Below the pieces are notes generated by a model. That model saw only the letters and a program-made list of their open reading frames with translations, did not search any database and was not told the DNA's origin. The translations under genes and the position numbers were made by a program. Below, piece after piece: positions 32,116 through 40,453 of a stretch of DNA of 64,000 bases. Source of the stretch: a virus; IMG/VR virus record IMGVR_UViG_3300007619_000129, positions 24,567 through 88,566 of that record. One strand, 5' to 3'. The stretch's first letter is position 1. Every line of letters starts with the position of its first letter.

Positions 32116-35100
32116 TTATTCTTCCTCTTTTTCCTCTTTTATAATGTGATCTAACTCATTTTCCACAATCAGATCATCTAATTTTTTTTCTCCCTCTTCT
32201 TCAAAAATTATCTCAATATCATCAACATCTCTACTTTCTGATTCCTTAAGAATATTCCTCTTATTAATATTTAGGTCCTTTTTCATTGAATTAAGAGCTT
32301 TTTTAATTTCTTTAGTCATTCGTGCCTGCTGAAACATCATCTTATCTAAGACATCCCTATTCGTTCTAGCATTAATTTCGTGAAAAGGCCCCTCTGCTTC
32401 AAACCTTTCATCATTAGCATCATAAGAATCACTCTCAAGAGAATTCATTCTTGACAAATCAGGCATAGAAGTAGCATACGGACCCTTACCATGCTTTAGT
32501 CTTTTTCTGTTGTATTGAACTCTTTGTGATTGACTTATTGGATTTCTTTTTACAGGAACTTTTTCCTCTTCGCTTTCATCCAAATCAAATTCATCATCTT
32601 CTTCTTCAATGTCTAACATTAATGATTTTTTATTTTTTTCTTCTCCAGCGAAAAGGTCTTCTTCTTCCTCTTCTTCCCCTCCCTCTTCTTCTCCACCACC
32701 TGGACCTTCTTCACCGCCTAATCCCCCTAATCCACCTTCTTCTTCACCACCAATTTCTTCTTCTCCACTCCCAAGAGCCTCTAATCCTGGACCTCCACCA
32801 CCACCAAGTCCTCCACCCCCAAGTCCTCCACCACCGCCTTCTCCACCAAGTGCTCCAGGTTCAGTAATTTGATCAAGGATTGCTTGTCTTTGTAGATCTT
32901 TTATCTGTTCTTCTTCTACTTTTTTAATTTCTTCTTTGGTTAAGTTAAAAACTTCACGATAAACATATCCATTTGATAACAAATTCTCAGGCTTTGATTG
33001 TGCAATCTCAAATCTACGACCAACAAGCTCCAATTTTTGTTGTTGTGCTGTATTAGACGGATTAGATAAAGCAATTTTAAAATCAATTAAATCTTCTTCA
33101 TCATATCCGTTAGCTGCTAAGTGAATTGCTGCTATTTTATTTAATTCTGAAATTATAACTTTCTGAATAGCTTGTATAGCACGCGAGAATCTAACGTCCT
33201 CCTGAGCTAAATTCGCCTTCGAACTGTTATGAACAATGTTTCCAGAAGAAGTGGCAAAATTATGCCATCTTTTAACGGTCAAATCATAAACCTCAATTGG
33301 AAATTTTAAATTAATGTCTCTAACACTTATAACCTTATGGTTATTTGGGGTTTTTTCTTTAAGTTTTGGAATTAAAATTTCTTTTTTAAAATCTCTCCAC
33401 CCACTAAAACCATTTTCCTTTAATAAAGTTTTTACATGTCGTAATCCAACTGGTGGAACTAAATCAAATCTTCCATCTCTATACTTGAATACGTCTCTAT
33501 GAGTAAGATCATTTTCTACGCAGTAACCAATTAACCAATCATAAGTGTAAGTTTTATACTTCCTCTTACTATGATGATTTTCTCCAAAAATTTTAGCCCT
33601 AACTTCAGGTCTTTGAAGTATTTCTTTATTTTGTTTAGTTTTAATTTTTCTATATTCAGAATCTTCCCAATTTTTCTTCATAACTTCAGACATAACATCT
33701 GAAATCTCATCTCCATGAATCCATTCATATAGTGGCCTACCAGGAGTTGTGGTTTCATATTTCATTTGCTTTGAAGACATTTCCTTATGATCTTCAGAAC
33801 TAAGCCATTTTCTGTGAGCCTTTATACTTTTTTCTTCAACCCGAATATTCCTTAATAAATCATGACATTTCTCGCTATTAGCCCATAAAAGCTGATTTTT
33901 TCTTCTTCGCTCTTCTATTTCAGGATTGCCCATAATATGAGTCATAAAATGGTTGGCATGATATTCAAAGTGTTCTTTCTTCCCCATTTCAACTAATAAA
34001 TCAGGATTATTATTTCTTTTATTAAAAGAAGAATGATGAATAACTCTATCATTCAAGGGCAATTTATAATTTTGTGTTGATTCAAAAACTAATTTATGGG
34101 TATAAATCCATTTTCCGTCTTGGAGAATTTGTTCATAACCTTCAATTTTATCTCCTTTTTCTTTAGAAGAAATTTTTCTATAAAGTGGCATCAAAGACTC
34201 TCCAACCATAATCTCATCTGCCCTTTTATATTGCCCATTTCTTAATAAAAATGGATGATTTTCTGTACACAATATTTTTTCACCATTATCTAAAACAACT
34301 TCAGTTAATTTATTAACTGTTTTTGTTGGTCCTGCCCATTCAATTTCACCTGGTTTTATATTTCCCTGTAAATCAGATGAATAAACCCAATTTTTAATTC
34401 CATTTCTATATTCTTCAGAGATTTCTTTAATTGACAATTCTCTACCGTCTAATAATGGAATTTTAGTGTCGGGATGTAAACAAAGCTGTTCATCAAATCC
34501 AATATATGCTTTTGGAACTTTAAGAGCAGCAAATAACTTTTTCTGAATATATTCAACATCATCAATAGCAGTAGTGTTTGTACCACCGGGTAATGTGTCA
34601 ATTCTTGTACCTCCTTCAGTACCTCGAATAGGAATAAAATAATCAATATCTACTGACCAAGGATTATAACGAAGGTCTACTCGACCGGTATCTTTATCAA
34701 TAACTTCTTGTGACTTAAGCTGTGTTCTTGCATTCTCAATGACATTTGGAACATCATCTGGCGGAATTCCAGCAACATCAATATAGAAAACTCTTCTTTC
34801 TGGAGCTCTGATAACCCTATAAACAAGCATTGCATCTTCAATAAGAATAAGTTGTCTCCAAATTCTTCTAGCCGATTCCAAAATAGAAGAACCATAAGGT
34901 AAAAATGCATCATTCCCTTGTAATCTAAAGTGTGCAACTTGCCAATTTTGAAGAACTTGGTTTCCCACAGTTACCCACCTAAATCTTACGGACATTGGAT
35001 CGTTTGGATCCCAACCCTCTTCTCTTTCTATCTCGTTTACAGGAATTGGATAAGCATTTATTACACCATATCCATCAGTAACATCAATAAAGATGAAAAA

Positions 35101-37896
35101 ATCTCCATATTTGCATAAATTTCTCACCCAACCCAACAGTACGAATTCAATATTAAGTGTGTCGTAAAACAGTTCCTCAAGTAATTCTTTTATTTTAGCA
35201 TTTTCTGAAAATATGTGAAGAGAACGACCCTTTTCATCAGGCGCTACCGATTCTTCCGCATGAACCTGAAGGGCTGATGCTATCTCAGGTGTATATTCCA
35301 TTTCCGAATTTTTTATTATTACAAATTTTTGTGGTTCACAACTAAAATTCTCATAATTTAGATCGCAATCAGAACCAGCTGCAAAATTATGGTATTTATC
35401 TACAGTAAGGTTATAAACCATTTCCTTTTTATCTAAAAAATCTACACTTATAACTTTATGATTATTATAGTTTTGAACCCAATCATAATAAGACCTAAAT
35501 CCTTCTTTAATAATTCTTGCTAAAATTTTATTTTGACTAGTTCCAACAGTGCTTGCCAATTCTCTATATGTCATTCCCTCTTTATAAGAATTACAAATAT
35601 CCTGATAGGAAATTGATTGATCAATTAATTCTTTCCTTCCCACCCCTTCAACAACACTAAATCCATTATCTTCTTTAAGATTAGACCATGTTCCATAACC
35701 ATGGGAAAAAATTCTTCTACGTATTGCATTTGGAGTACAAGATAATTTTTGACATAATTCATAAATGTTTTGACAATCTTTTGATTTTTCAATAATATCT
35801 TCTATTTCAGGACTTGTAGATTCTTTAATAATGTTATTGTCAGTTATGTGTTGTTGTATTTCATTTCTTTTTGACTTAAAGTCAACCCAATTTTTAAAGC
35901 CCCTTTCTCTTAATCTTCTTTTTATAACATTTTGATCAACCTTAAGAGCTTTTTTTACCTTGCTCATTACAAAATTAAGCTCTATTGCTAACTCAAGAAT
36001 TTTTTCAAAAGTAATATCAGTTCTTTTTGAAGGATTATTTTCTCGCATCCATTTTGAATGCTTATTATTTGGTTTACCAAATTTATTTTTGTTATTAAGT
36101 TGAGCATGATATTTGTAATGCTCAATCCTATCCATTATCATTAAATTTTCAAGTTTATTATTATCTTTATCAAAATCAATATGGTGAACAACCTCATTAT
36201 CCTCTATTTTTCTTACAAAATGCTCTATAACAAATCGATGTTCTCTCTGCCACCCCCCATATTTTTCCATTGTATAAATGTATTTGTATCCATTAGAATC
36301 TAATTTTTTAATTGTAAATGGCATAAGTGCCATTCCTGATTTTAGATCTTTTGCCTGAACATAATCTCCACCTCTCAATAAAAACTTATGGTCTAATGTA
36401 GAATCAATATGTCCTCCATCAAAATGAACTCTAACTAATTTTTGTTTTTCTCCATTTCTTGAAAGTCTAGGACTATGAGCTTCTGCTATAACAATTTTGT
36501 TATTTTCATGATCGTAAGAATAAACATGAAATCTTTCACCATTTTTATATTTTTCCGAAAGCTCTTTAATGGTAAAAATACCATTAGTAGTATAAATTTT
36601 TGTATCTCCCCTTACACAAAAATCCGAATATCTTGAATTATGTACAATAATGCTATCTGTTGCGAAATTTTCATATCCATCTACTGTTAAATCTCCAACT
36701 TCTAATTGGTTAAATTTTTCAACAGAAACAACTTTATGATTATTTAATCTCAATTCTTTTTGTTTAAAATCAGACCAAGATTCATATCCCTGTTTTTTCA
36801 AATACTTACATAAAGTAAGTGGATTTATATCAAGAATTTCAGAAGCTTCTTTTTGGTTTAATGTACAACCATATCCAAAAACAGAAATAAGATTCTCAAA
36901 AGAACATACTAAATCAAAATTCTTATTTTTTCTTTGTTTTGCCTTTTTTGATATTTTATCTCTAATTTCACTTAAATTTGTTGGATTATTTTTTAATAAA
37001 AATTCTCTTCTTTTTTTGATTACATCTTCTCTTGAATTATTTTTAGCTACATTTTTTGCCCTAGATCCATCATCTCTTTCCCAGGCTTTTTTAATCCCAT
37101 TTATCATTCTTTCTCTAATTTCTAAATTTTTCCATTGTTCTTTAGTATTTTTTCCATGTAAAATTAAATGATCATGAGCATCCATAATTTGAAGGTTTTC
37201 TGGATTATTGTCTTGAGACAAAAAATTTATATGATGAACATGTTCACTTTTTTTTATTTTTCTTTTAAAGAACCATTCAGCAATTAATTTGTGTTCTGAC
37301 TGCCAACCATTCCAATTATTGTCTTTTCTATTAAAAGTTAATATACTTCTATAACCAAAAAATTTCTTTCCATCTTTATCCGATTTTCCTTCAAACCTTT
37401 TTCTATAAAAAGGCATCATAGAATCACCTGAACTTAAATTTTCCGCATCCTTATATGAACCATCTCTCATCATACACGGATGATCAGATGTACAAATCAA
37501 ATATTTCCCATTATCAAAAGTAATTTTTACAGTATCTTTAGTGCCTGAAATTCTTGGAGTGTGTGCCCATGCTGGAACAATACATCTCTTTTCATGATCA
37601 TAAGAATAAACAATAAATTTTTCTCCATTTGGATATTTTTCTATTAACTCTTTTAATGTCAAAAACCCTTCAGGTCCAGGAATGGCTATTTTTGTATTAA
37701 TATCAATACACAATCTATCGTATTGACCGTAAGCATTTAGTGCATTCCCGTATACACCAGTAGTAGATTTTCGGAATACATCAAGGGCACTACTTGTGAT
37801 TTCGCCTGTTCTAAAGCCTCTTACTTTTCGCTTTACAATAGGTCCGGACCTAAATAGTCTTGTTAATCTTTTGAATAAATCGTTTTTTTGAGCCAT
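32116..37896 (-). CDS. Portal protein (T4 gp20-like) interrupted by three inteins
   Basis: The precursor has 1926 residues; removing the three inteins leaves 712. The mature protein reads through TGVYGNALNAYGQYDRL, SRYSDF, EMEYTPEIASALQVHAEES, and FVLLGWVRNLCKYGDFFIFI to KVPKAYIGFDEQL and AQEDVRFSRAIQAIQKVII, matching the gp20 wing and clip. The C-terminal end adds a Gly/Glu low-complexity stretch (about residues 1670-1735) that T4 lacks. The portal forms the DNA channel at one vertex. AGGAG precedes the ATG. Splicing is required for function. Confidence 0.9.
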   Translation of the reverse strand: MAQKNDLFKRLTRLFRSGPIVKRKVRGFRTGEITSSALDVFRKSTTGVYGNALNAYGQYDRLCIDINTKIAIPGPEGFLTLKELIEKYPNGEKFIVYSYDHEKRCIVPAWAHTPRISGTKDTVKITFDNGKYLICTSDHPCMMRDGSYKDAENLSSGDSMMPFYRKRFEGKSDKDGKKFFGYRSILTFNRKDNNWNGWQSEHKLIAEWFFKRKIKKSEHVHHINFLSQDNNPENLQIMDAHDHLILHGKNTKEQWKNLEIRERMINGIKKAWERDDGSRAKNVAKNNSREDVIKKRREFLLKNNPTNLSEIRDKISKKAKQRKNKNFDLVCSFENLISVFGYGCTLNQKEASEILDINPLTLCKYLKKQGYESWSDFKQKELRLNNHKVVSVEKFNQLEVGDLTVDGYENFATDSIIVHNSRYSDFCVRGDTKIYTTNGIFTIKELSEKYKNGERFHVYSYDHENNKIVIAEAHSPRLSRNGEKQKLVRVHFDGGHIDSTLDHKFLLRGGDYVQAKDLKSGMALMPFTIKKLDSNGYKYIYTMEKYGGWQREHRFVIEHFVRKIEDNEVVHHIDFDKDNNKLENLMIMDRIEHYKYHAQLNNKNKFGKPNNKHSKWMRENNPSKRTDITFEKILELAIELNFVMSKVKKALKVDQNVIKRRLRERGFKNWVDFKSKRNEIQQHITDNNIIKESTSPEIEDIIEKSKDCQNIYELCQKLSCTPNAIRRRIFSHGYGTWSNLKEDNGFSVVEGVGRKELIDQSISYQDICNSYKEGMTYRELASTVGTSQNKILARIIKEGFRSYYDWVQNYNNHKVISVDFLDKKEMVYNLTVDKYHNFAAGSDCDLNYENFSCEPQKFVIIKNSEMEYTPEIASALQVHAEESVAPDEKGRSLHIFSENAKIKELLEELFYDTLNIEFVLLGWVRNLCKYGDFFIFIDVTDGYGVINAYPIPVNEIEREEGWDPNDPMSVRFRWVTVGNQVLQNWQVAHFRLQGNDAFLPYGSSILESARRIWRQLILIEDAMLVYRVIRAPERRVFYIDVAGIPPDDVPNVIENARTQLKSQEVIDKDTGRVDLRYNPWSVDIDYFIPIRGTEGGTRIDTLPGGTNTTAIDDVEYIQKKLFAALKVPKAYIGFDEQLCLHPDTKIPLLDGRELSIKEISEEYRNGIKNWVYSSDLQGNIKPGEIEWAGPTKTVNKLTEVVLDNGEKILCTENHPFLLRNGQYKRADEIMVGESLMPLYRKISSKEKGDKIEGYEQILQDGKWIYTHKLVFESTQNYKLPLNDRVIHHSSFNKRNNNPDLLVEMGKKEHFEYHANHFMTHIMGNPEIEERRRKNQLLWANSEKCHDLLRNIRVEEKSIKAHRKWLSSEDHKEMSSKQMKYETTTPGRPLYEWIHGDEISDVMSEVMKKNWEDSEYRKIKTKQNKEILQRPEVRAKIFGENHHSKRKYKTYTYDWLIGYCVENDLTHRDVFKYRDGRFDLVPPVGLRHVKTLLKENGFSGWRDFKKEILIPKLKEKTPNNHKVISVRDINLKFPIEVYDLTVKRWHNFATSSGNIVHNSSKANLAQEDVRFSRAIQAIQKVIISELNKIAAIHLAANGYDEEDLIDFKIALSNPSNTAQQQKLELVGRRFEIAQSKPENLLSNGYVYREVFNLTKEEIKKVEEEQIKDLQRQAILDQITEPGALGGEGGGGGLGGGGLGGGGGPGLEALGSGEEEIGGEEEGGLGGLGGEEGPGGGEEEGGEEEEEEDLFAGEEKNKKSLMLDIEEEDDEFDLDESEEEKVPVKRNPISQSQRVQYNRKRLKHGKGPYATSMPDLSRMNSLESDSYDANDERFEAEGPFHEINARTNRDVLDKMMFQQARMTKEIKKALNSMKKDLNINKRNILKESESRDVDDIEIIFEEEGEKKLDDLIVENELDHIIKEEKEEE
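33226..34482 (-). mobile_element. Intein 3 in the portal (HNH-like, possibly degenerate)
   Basis: 419 residues, precursor 1139-1557. It starts with Cys (CLHPDTKIPLLDGRELSIKE), has block B TENH and ends IVHN before Ser, so splicing residues are complete. The HNH region (VIHHSSFNKRNNNPDLLVEM) keeps the His pair and the Asn, but the usual Asp or Asn after HH-I is Ser, so the nuclease may be decayed. One GWRDFK module is present near the end. Confidence 0.92.
35308..36618 (-). mobile_element. Intein 2 in the portal (HNH-type, unusual end)
   Basis: 437 residues, precursor 427-863. It starts with Cys (CVRGDTKIYTTNGIFTIKEL), has block B TLDH, an HNH nuclease at 569-597 (VVHHIDFDKDNNKLENLMIM) and three helix modules of the type GFKNWVDFK. 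The end differs from the other two: an extra stretch of about 17 residues after NFAAGS and IIKN in place of IVHN, so the penultimate His is Lys. It starts only six codons after intein 1. Confidence 0.9.
36637..37710 (-). mobile_element. Intein 1 in the portal (HNH-type)
   Basis: 358 residues, precursor 63-420. It starts with Cys (CIDINTKIAIPG), has block B TSDH, an HNH nuclease at about 219-247 (HVHHINFLSQDNNPENLQIM) and one WSDFK helix module at 365-380, and ends IIVHN before Ser. All residues expected for splicing (Cys1, block B His, penultimate His, terminal Asn, Ser+1) are present. The endonuclease ligands look intact. Confidence 0.92.
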
Positions 37897-37937
37897 TTTT
37901 GCTCCTATAGTGAATAGAAAGCTCTTCTATTTCAATT

Positions 37938-37946
37938 ATTATATCA
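37938..37946 (-). promoter_or_regulatory. Extended -10 element before the portal gene
   Basis: TGATATAAT on the transcribed strand lies 42 bases before the portal ATG. It gives a leader of about 35 bases with a 7-bp hairpin (37913-37931, AATAGAA/TTCTATT) and a normal AGGAG. No convincing -35 is seen. Extended -10 promoters can act without one. The function is inferred. Confidence 0.4.
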
Positions 37947-37971
37947 TATATGTAGCAATCAAATTTAATTA

Positions 37972-39660
37972 CTACTCAAGTAACCATTTCCATTTTTTTC
38001 CTAATCTTCCTTGGACCATACCTCTTTTGTTCAAGGAGCCGATTTTACTTGCCCCACTACCTGGAAGTGGTATAAATATTGAGTACTCTTCTTGTTTTCC
38101 TGTTGTAACGTCCGTATTTGATTTGATATCTTCTATTTTAGTAGTTTTAACACCCATTGAATCAAGCATTATTTTTTTTGTTTCTCTTGCTCTTTTGTCA
38201 ACTGTTCCACTTTCCCCAATAAGCCAAGAACCAATAGCATAAGACATAACTAAATCATCATTATAACCCCTCATAGCTTCTGCTTTATCCGGGTTAGTCC
38301 AAACAAAGGTTCTCAGCTCTTTCAGTAGCCTTGTGCTGTATATTTTTATGGTTGTATTCCTAAGGGACTCTTCTAATTGAGAGATGGCCTGATTCCTTGT
38401 GCGTCCATTGGTGTCAAATCCTGCTTTATCCAAATCTTGTCTATATGTAAATTCGTTTATTGAAATAATTTTGCTATCTCTATAAAAAATATTTGGATAT
38501 TCTAAATCTCGTAACTTTATTAAGGATGCATGCCCATGCTGATTTCTTTCGGGTGCTACTAGTGCATTATTATATTTTCTTCCTACTTCATCTAATAATT
38601 CAGCAAATCTATCAGGGGCAATTTTTCCTTTATATTCAGCAACACACTCACTTGAATCAAGATCTATAACAGGAAATGCTGAATAATCTTTTCCATATCC
38701 ACTTGCGACATCTGCTGAAATCACATAGTAATGACCTTTTACTGGATAATTCCAAATCCACAACCCACCATCTGATCCTTCTTTTCTAACTGGGTTTTTA
38801 GTTGATTTCTCAAGCATTTTCATAATGTGTGCACTTACCAAAGTATCACCAGACGATAAGAAATCACATTCGTATTCTTGTGCGATTTCTTTTTCGTCCA
38901 TATCTTTCGTTTGACTTTCAAACCATGCATCGTCTCTAGCGGGAACGCATCGCCAATCCAATTTGATTCCATTAAAGTTATTACACCCATCTTCTCCTGG
39001 TTTTTGGTTTTCCCATTTTTTTGCTGAGCTTTCATATAATTTATGAAAAAGATTACCTACTCCTCTAGGTGTTGAAAGTAAAATACACCTACCTCCAGTA
39101 GAGATAGTTGGTTTAAGTCCCAACCACAGTTTATCCATATTTTTAATAATGGCTGCCTCATCAACAATCAATAAGGAAAGGGCCTCTGAAACCCCTACAT
39201 CATCCGATGTTGCTACAGCTTTTATAATTGATCCCCTGGATGATTCCATAGTATGTACAGATTCTTTTTCAACTTTCAGATATTGACGCATCCATTTAGG
39301 GAGGTTTGAAATAACAACCTTTACTTTTCTCAAAAGATTTTTTGCTACATCCTGTTTTGTAGCTACAATTAGTATATTTGCTGGTGGATGAAACAAAAAC
39401 ATCCAAGTAGCATATGCTGCTACAAGGGTTGACATTCCAACCTGTCTTGATTTTAGTATAATATTATTTTTATATGTTAGAAAATCATTAATGCAATCTT
39501 CCTGAAATTGCCAAAGCTTAAATGGCCTTACAGACATAACATTTTCGTAGCCATTTTTACTAACAAACGATACTACTTTACAGTATTCATTTATAAAGTA
39601 TATTGGATTTCGAGCACACTTAATGAGCTCTCCTGCTTGTTTCTTTTGTACTTTTGCCAT
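37972..39660 (-). CDS. Terminase large subunit (T4 gp17-like)
   Basis: 562 residues. The ATPase has SRQVGMST at 71-78 in place of Walker A, LLIVDEAA as Walker B (163-170) and LLSTPRG as motif III (194-200). The nuclease has ISADVAS (Asp317), APERNQHG (Glu371) and RGYNDDLVMSY near 475. It packages DNA into the prohead via the portal. The canonical Lys of Walker A is replaced by Met; a nearby Lys/Arg may serve instead. The gene starts directly on the stop of the 125-residue gene and precedes the portal gene. Confidence 0.9.
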   Translation of the reverse strand: MAKVQKKQAGELIKCARNPIYFINEYCKVVSFVSKNGYENVMSVRPFKLWQFQEDCINDFLTYKNNIILKSRQVGMSTLVAAYATWMFLFHPPANILIVATKQDVAKNLLRKVKVVISNLPKWMRQYLKVEKESVHTMESSRGSIIKAVATSDDVGVSEALSLLIVDEAAIIKNMDKLWLGLKPTISTGGRCILLSTPRGVGNLFHKLYESSAKKWENQKPGEDGCNNFNGIKLDWRCVPARDDAWFESQTKDMDEKEIAQEYECDFLSSGDTLVSAHIMKMLEKSTKNPVRKEGSDGGLWIWNYPVKGHYYVISADVASGYGKDYSAFPVIDLDSSECVAEYKGKIAPDRFAELLDEVGRKYNNALVAPERNQHGHASLIKLRDLEYPNIFYRDSKIISINEFTYRQDLDKAGFDTNGRTRNQAISQLEESLRNTTIKIYSTRLLKELRTFVWTNPDKAEAMRGYNDDLVMSYAIGSWLIGESGTVDKRARETKKIMLDSMGVKTTKIEDIKSNTDVTTGKQEEYSIFIPLPGSGASKIGSLNKRGMVQGRLGKKWKWLLE

Positions 39661-40038
39661 TTAGTCCAAGTCTATTATAGCCTTAAGCCTAAACAGGGCT
39701 GGACCTGGAACTCCATAATATGGCTCTACTGAGGCATCTGAATGTTTCGTTTCAGCTTTCAGTGTTCTACCCGATTGTTCTTTAAACTCTTTTTTTATCT
39801 CAGACAATTGATTGTTCAAAATAGTTGTAGCTTCTTGAGTATATCTATCTTTTTCTCTTCTCAACTCTTGTGGCGCACTCAAGTGTACTACCATACTACA
39901 AGTAGCGATTAACTGATCTTCACCCAAAAGTTGCCATTTTATACCAACAGAAGCTGGTTTCCCTGAAATAGCTGACGATCTACACCAAGTTGTATCTATT
40001 ATTCCACCAAGAACATTACTTTCTTCTATTGTTAACAT
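39661..40038 (-). CDS. Unknown protein in the small-terminase position
   Basis: 125 residues from the ATG at 40038, with AGGA eight bases upstream. It sits next to the large terminase gene, its stop abutting that ATG, where a small terminase would be expected in T4 order. The sequence (GGIIDTTWCRSSAISGKPAS, then LSEIKKEFKEQSGRTLKAET) shows no HTH or typical gp16 pattern. A small terminase of unusual type is possible but unproved. Confidence 0.65.
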   Translation of the reverse strand: MLTIEESNVLGGIIDTTWCRSSAISGKPASVGIKWQLLGEDQLIATCSMVVHLSAPQELRREKDRYTQEATTILNNQLSEIKKEFKEQSGRTLKAETKHSDASVEPYYGVPGPALFRLKAIIDLD

Positions 40039-40127
40039 AGACAATTTCCTATAGATAACTATTCTCTATCTTCTTTTTTATCAATTTAAGATAGTCTATT
40101 GTTTATATTAATAATGTTTATACTTTA

Positions 40128-40382
40128 TTATTTATTTTTGCTTAAAATAGGTCTCCAACCATTTTCCCACTTTTCTCTGTTTCCCTCCGCATATTCTATT
40201 CCACAACGAACACAACACTCAAATTCTCTATAATATTTAGAATCTTCAACATTTTTCATTTGCCCCTTACAAAGTGGGCAATATAATGGTATTGGTGAAT
40301 CATAAACCTCTGGAGTAATGATTAGAAATCCTCCAGAGTGTTTTGTTTGTAGCCTACCGTCCTTTATTTTTTTTACTTTCAA
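40128..40382 (-). CDS. Zinc-ribbon protein
   Basis: 84 residues from a TTG at 40382 (MKVKKIKDGRLQTKHSGGFL). Two Cys pairs, CPLCKGQM and CCVRCGIEY, form a typical Cys4 zinc ribbon with a 19-residue spacer. The rest is basic. A TGATATAAT box ends 10 bases before the TTG, so transcription may begin very near the start codon. It lies between SbcCD and the terminase genes. DNA or RNA binding is likely; the partner is unknown. Confidence 0.7.
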   Translation of the reverse strand: MKVKKIKDGRLQTKHSGGFLIITPEVYDSPIPLYCPLCKGQMKNVEDSKYYREFECCVRCGIEYAEGNREKWENGWRPILSKNK

Positions 40383-40391
40383 ATCATGACA

Positions 40392-40400
40392 ATTATATCA
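40392..40400 (-). promoter_or_regulatory. Extended -10 element before the zinc-ribbon gene
   Basis: TGATATAAT on the transcribed strand, with TTGGTA 18 bases further upstream as a weak -35. The predicted transcript start is within a few bases of the TTG start codon, giving little or no leader. The same geometry occurs before the primase gene. Confidence 0.4.
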
Positions 40401-40453
40401 TATATATAAAATAAATACCAATTTAAAAAAGCTCAAGAAATAAGGAGATTATT

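Noticed and set aside
32526-32872. Overlapping plus-strand frames rich in Pro, Ser and Leu
   Set aside because: They are the complement of the portal's Gly/Glu low-complexity tract and have no independent support.
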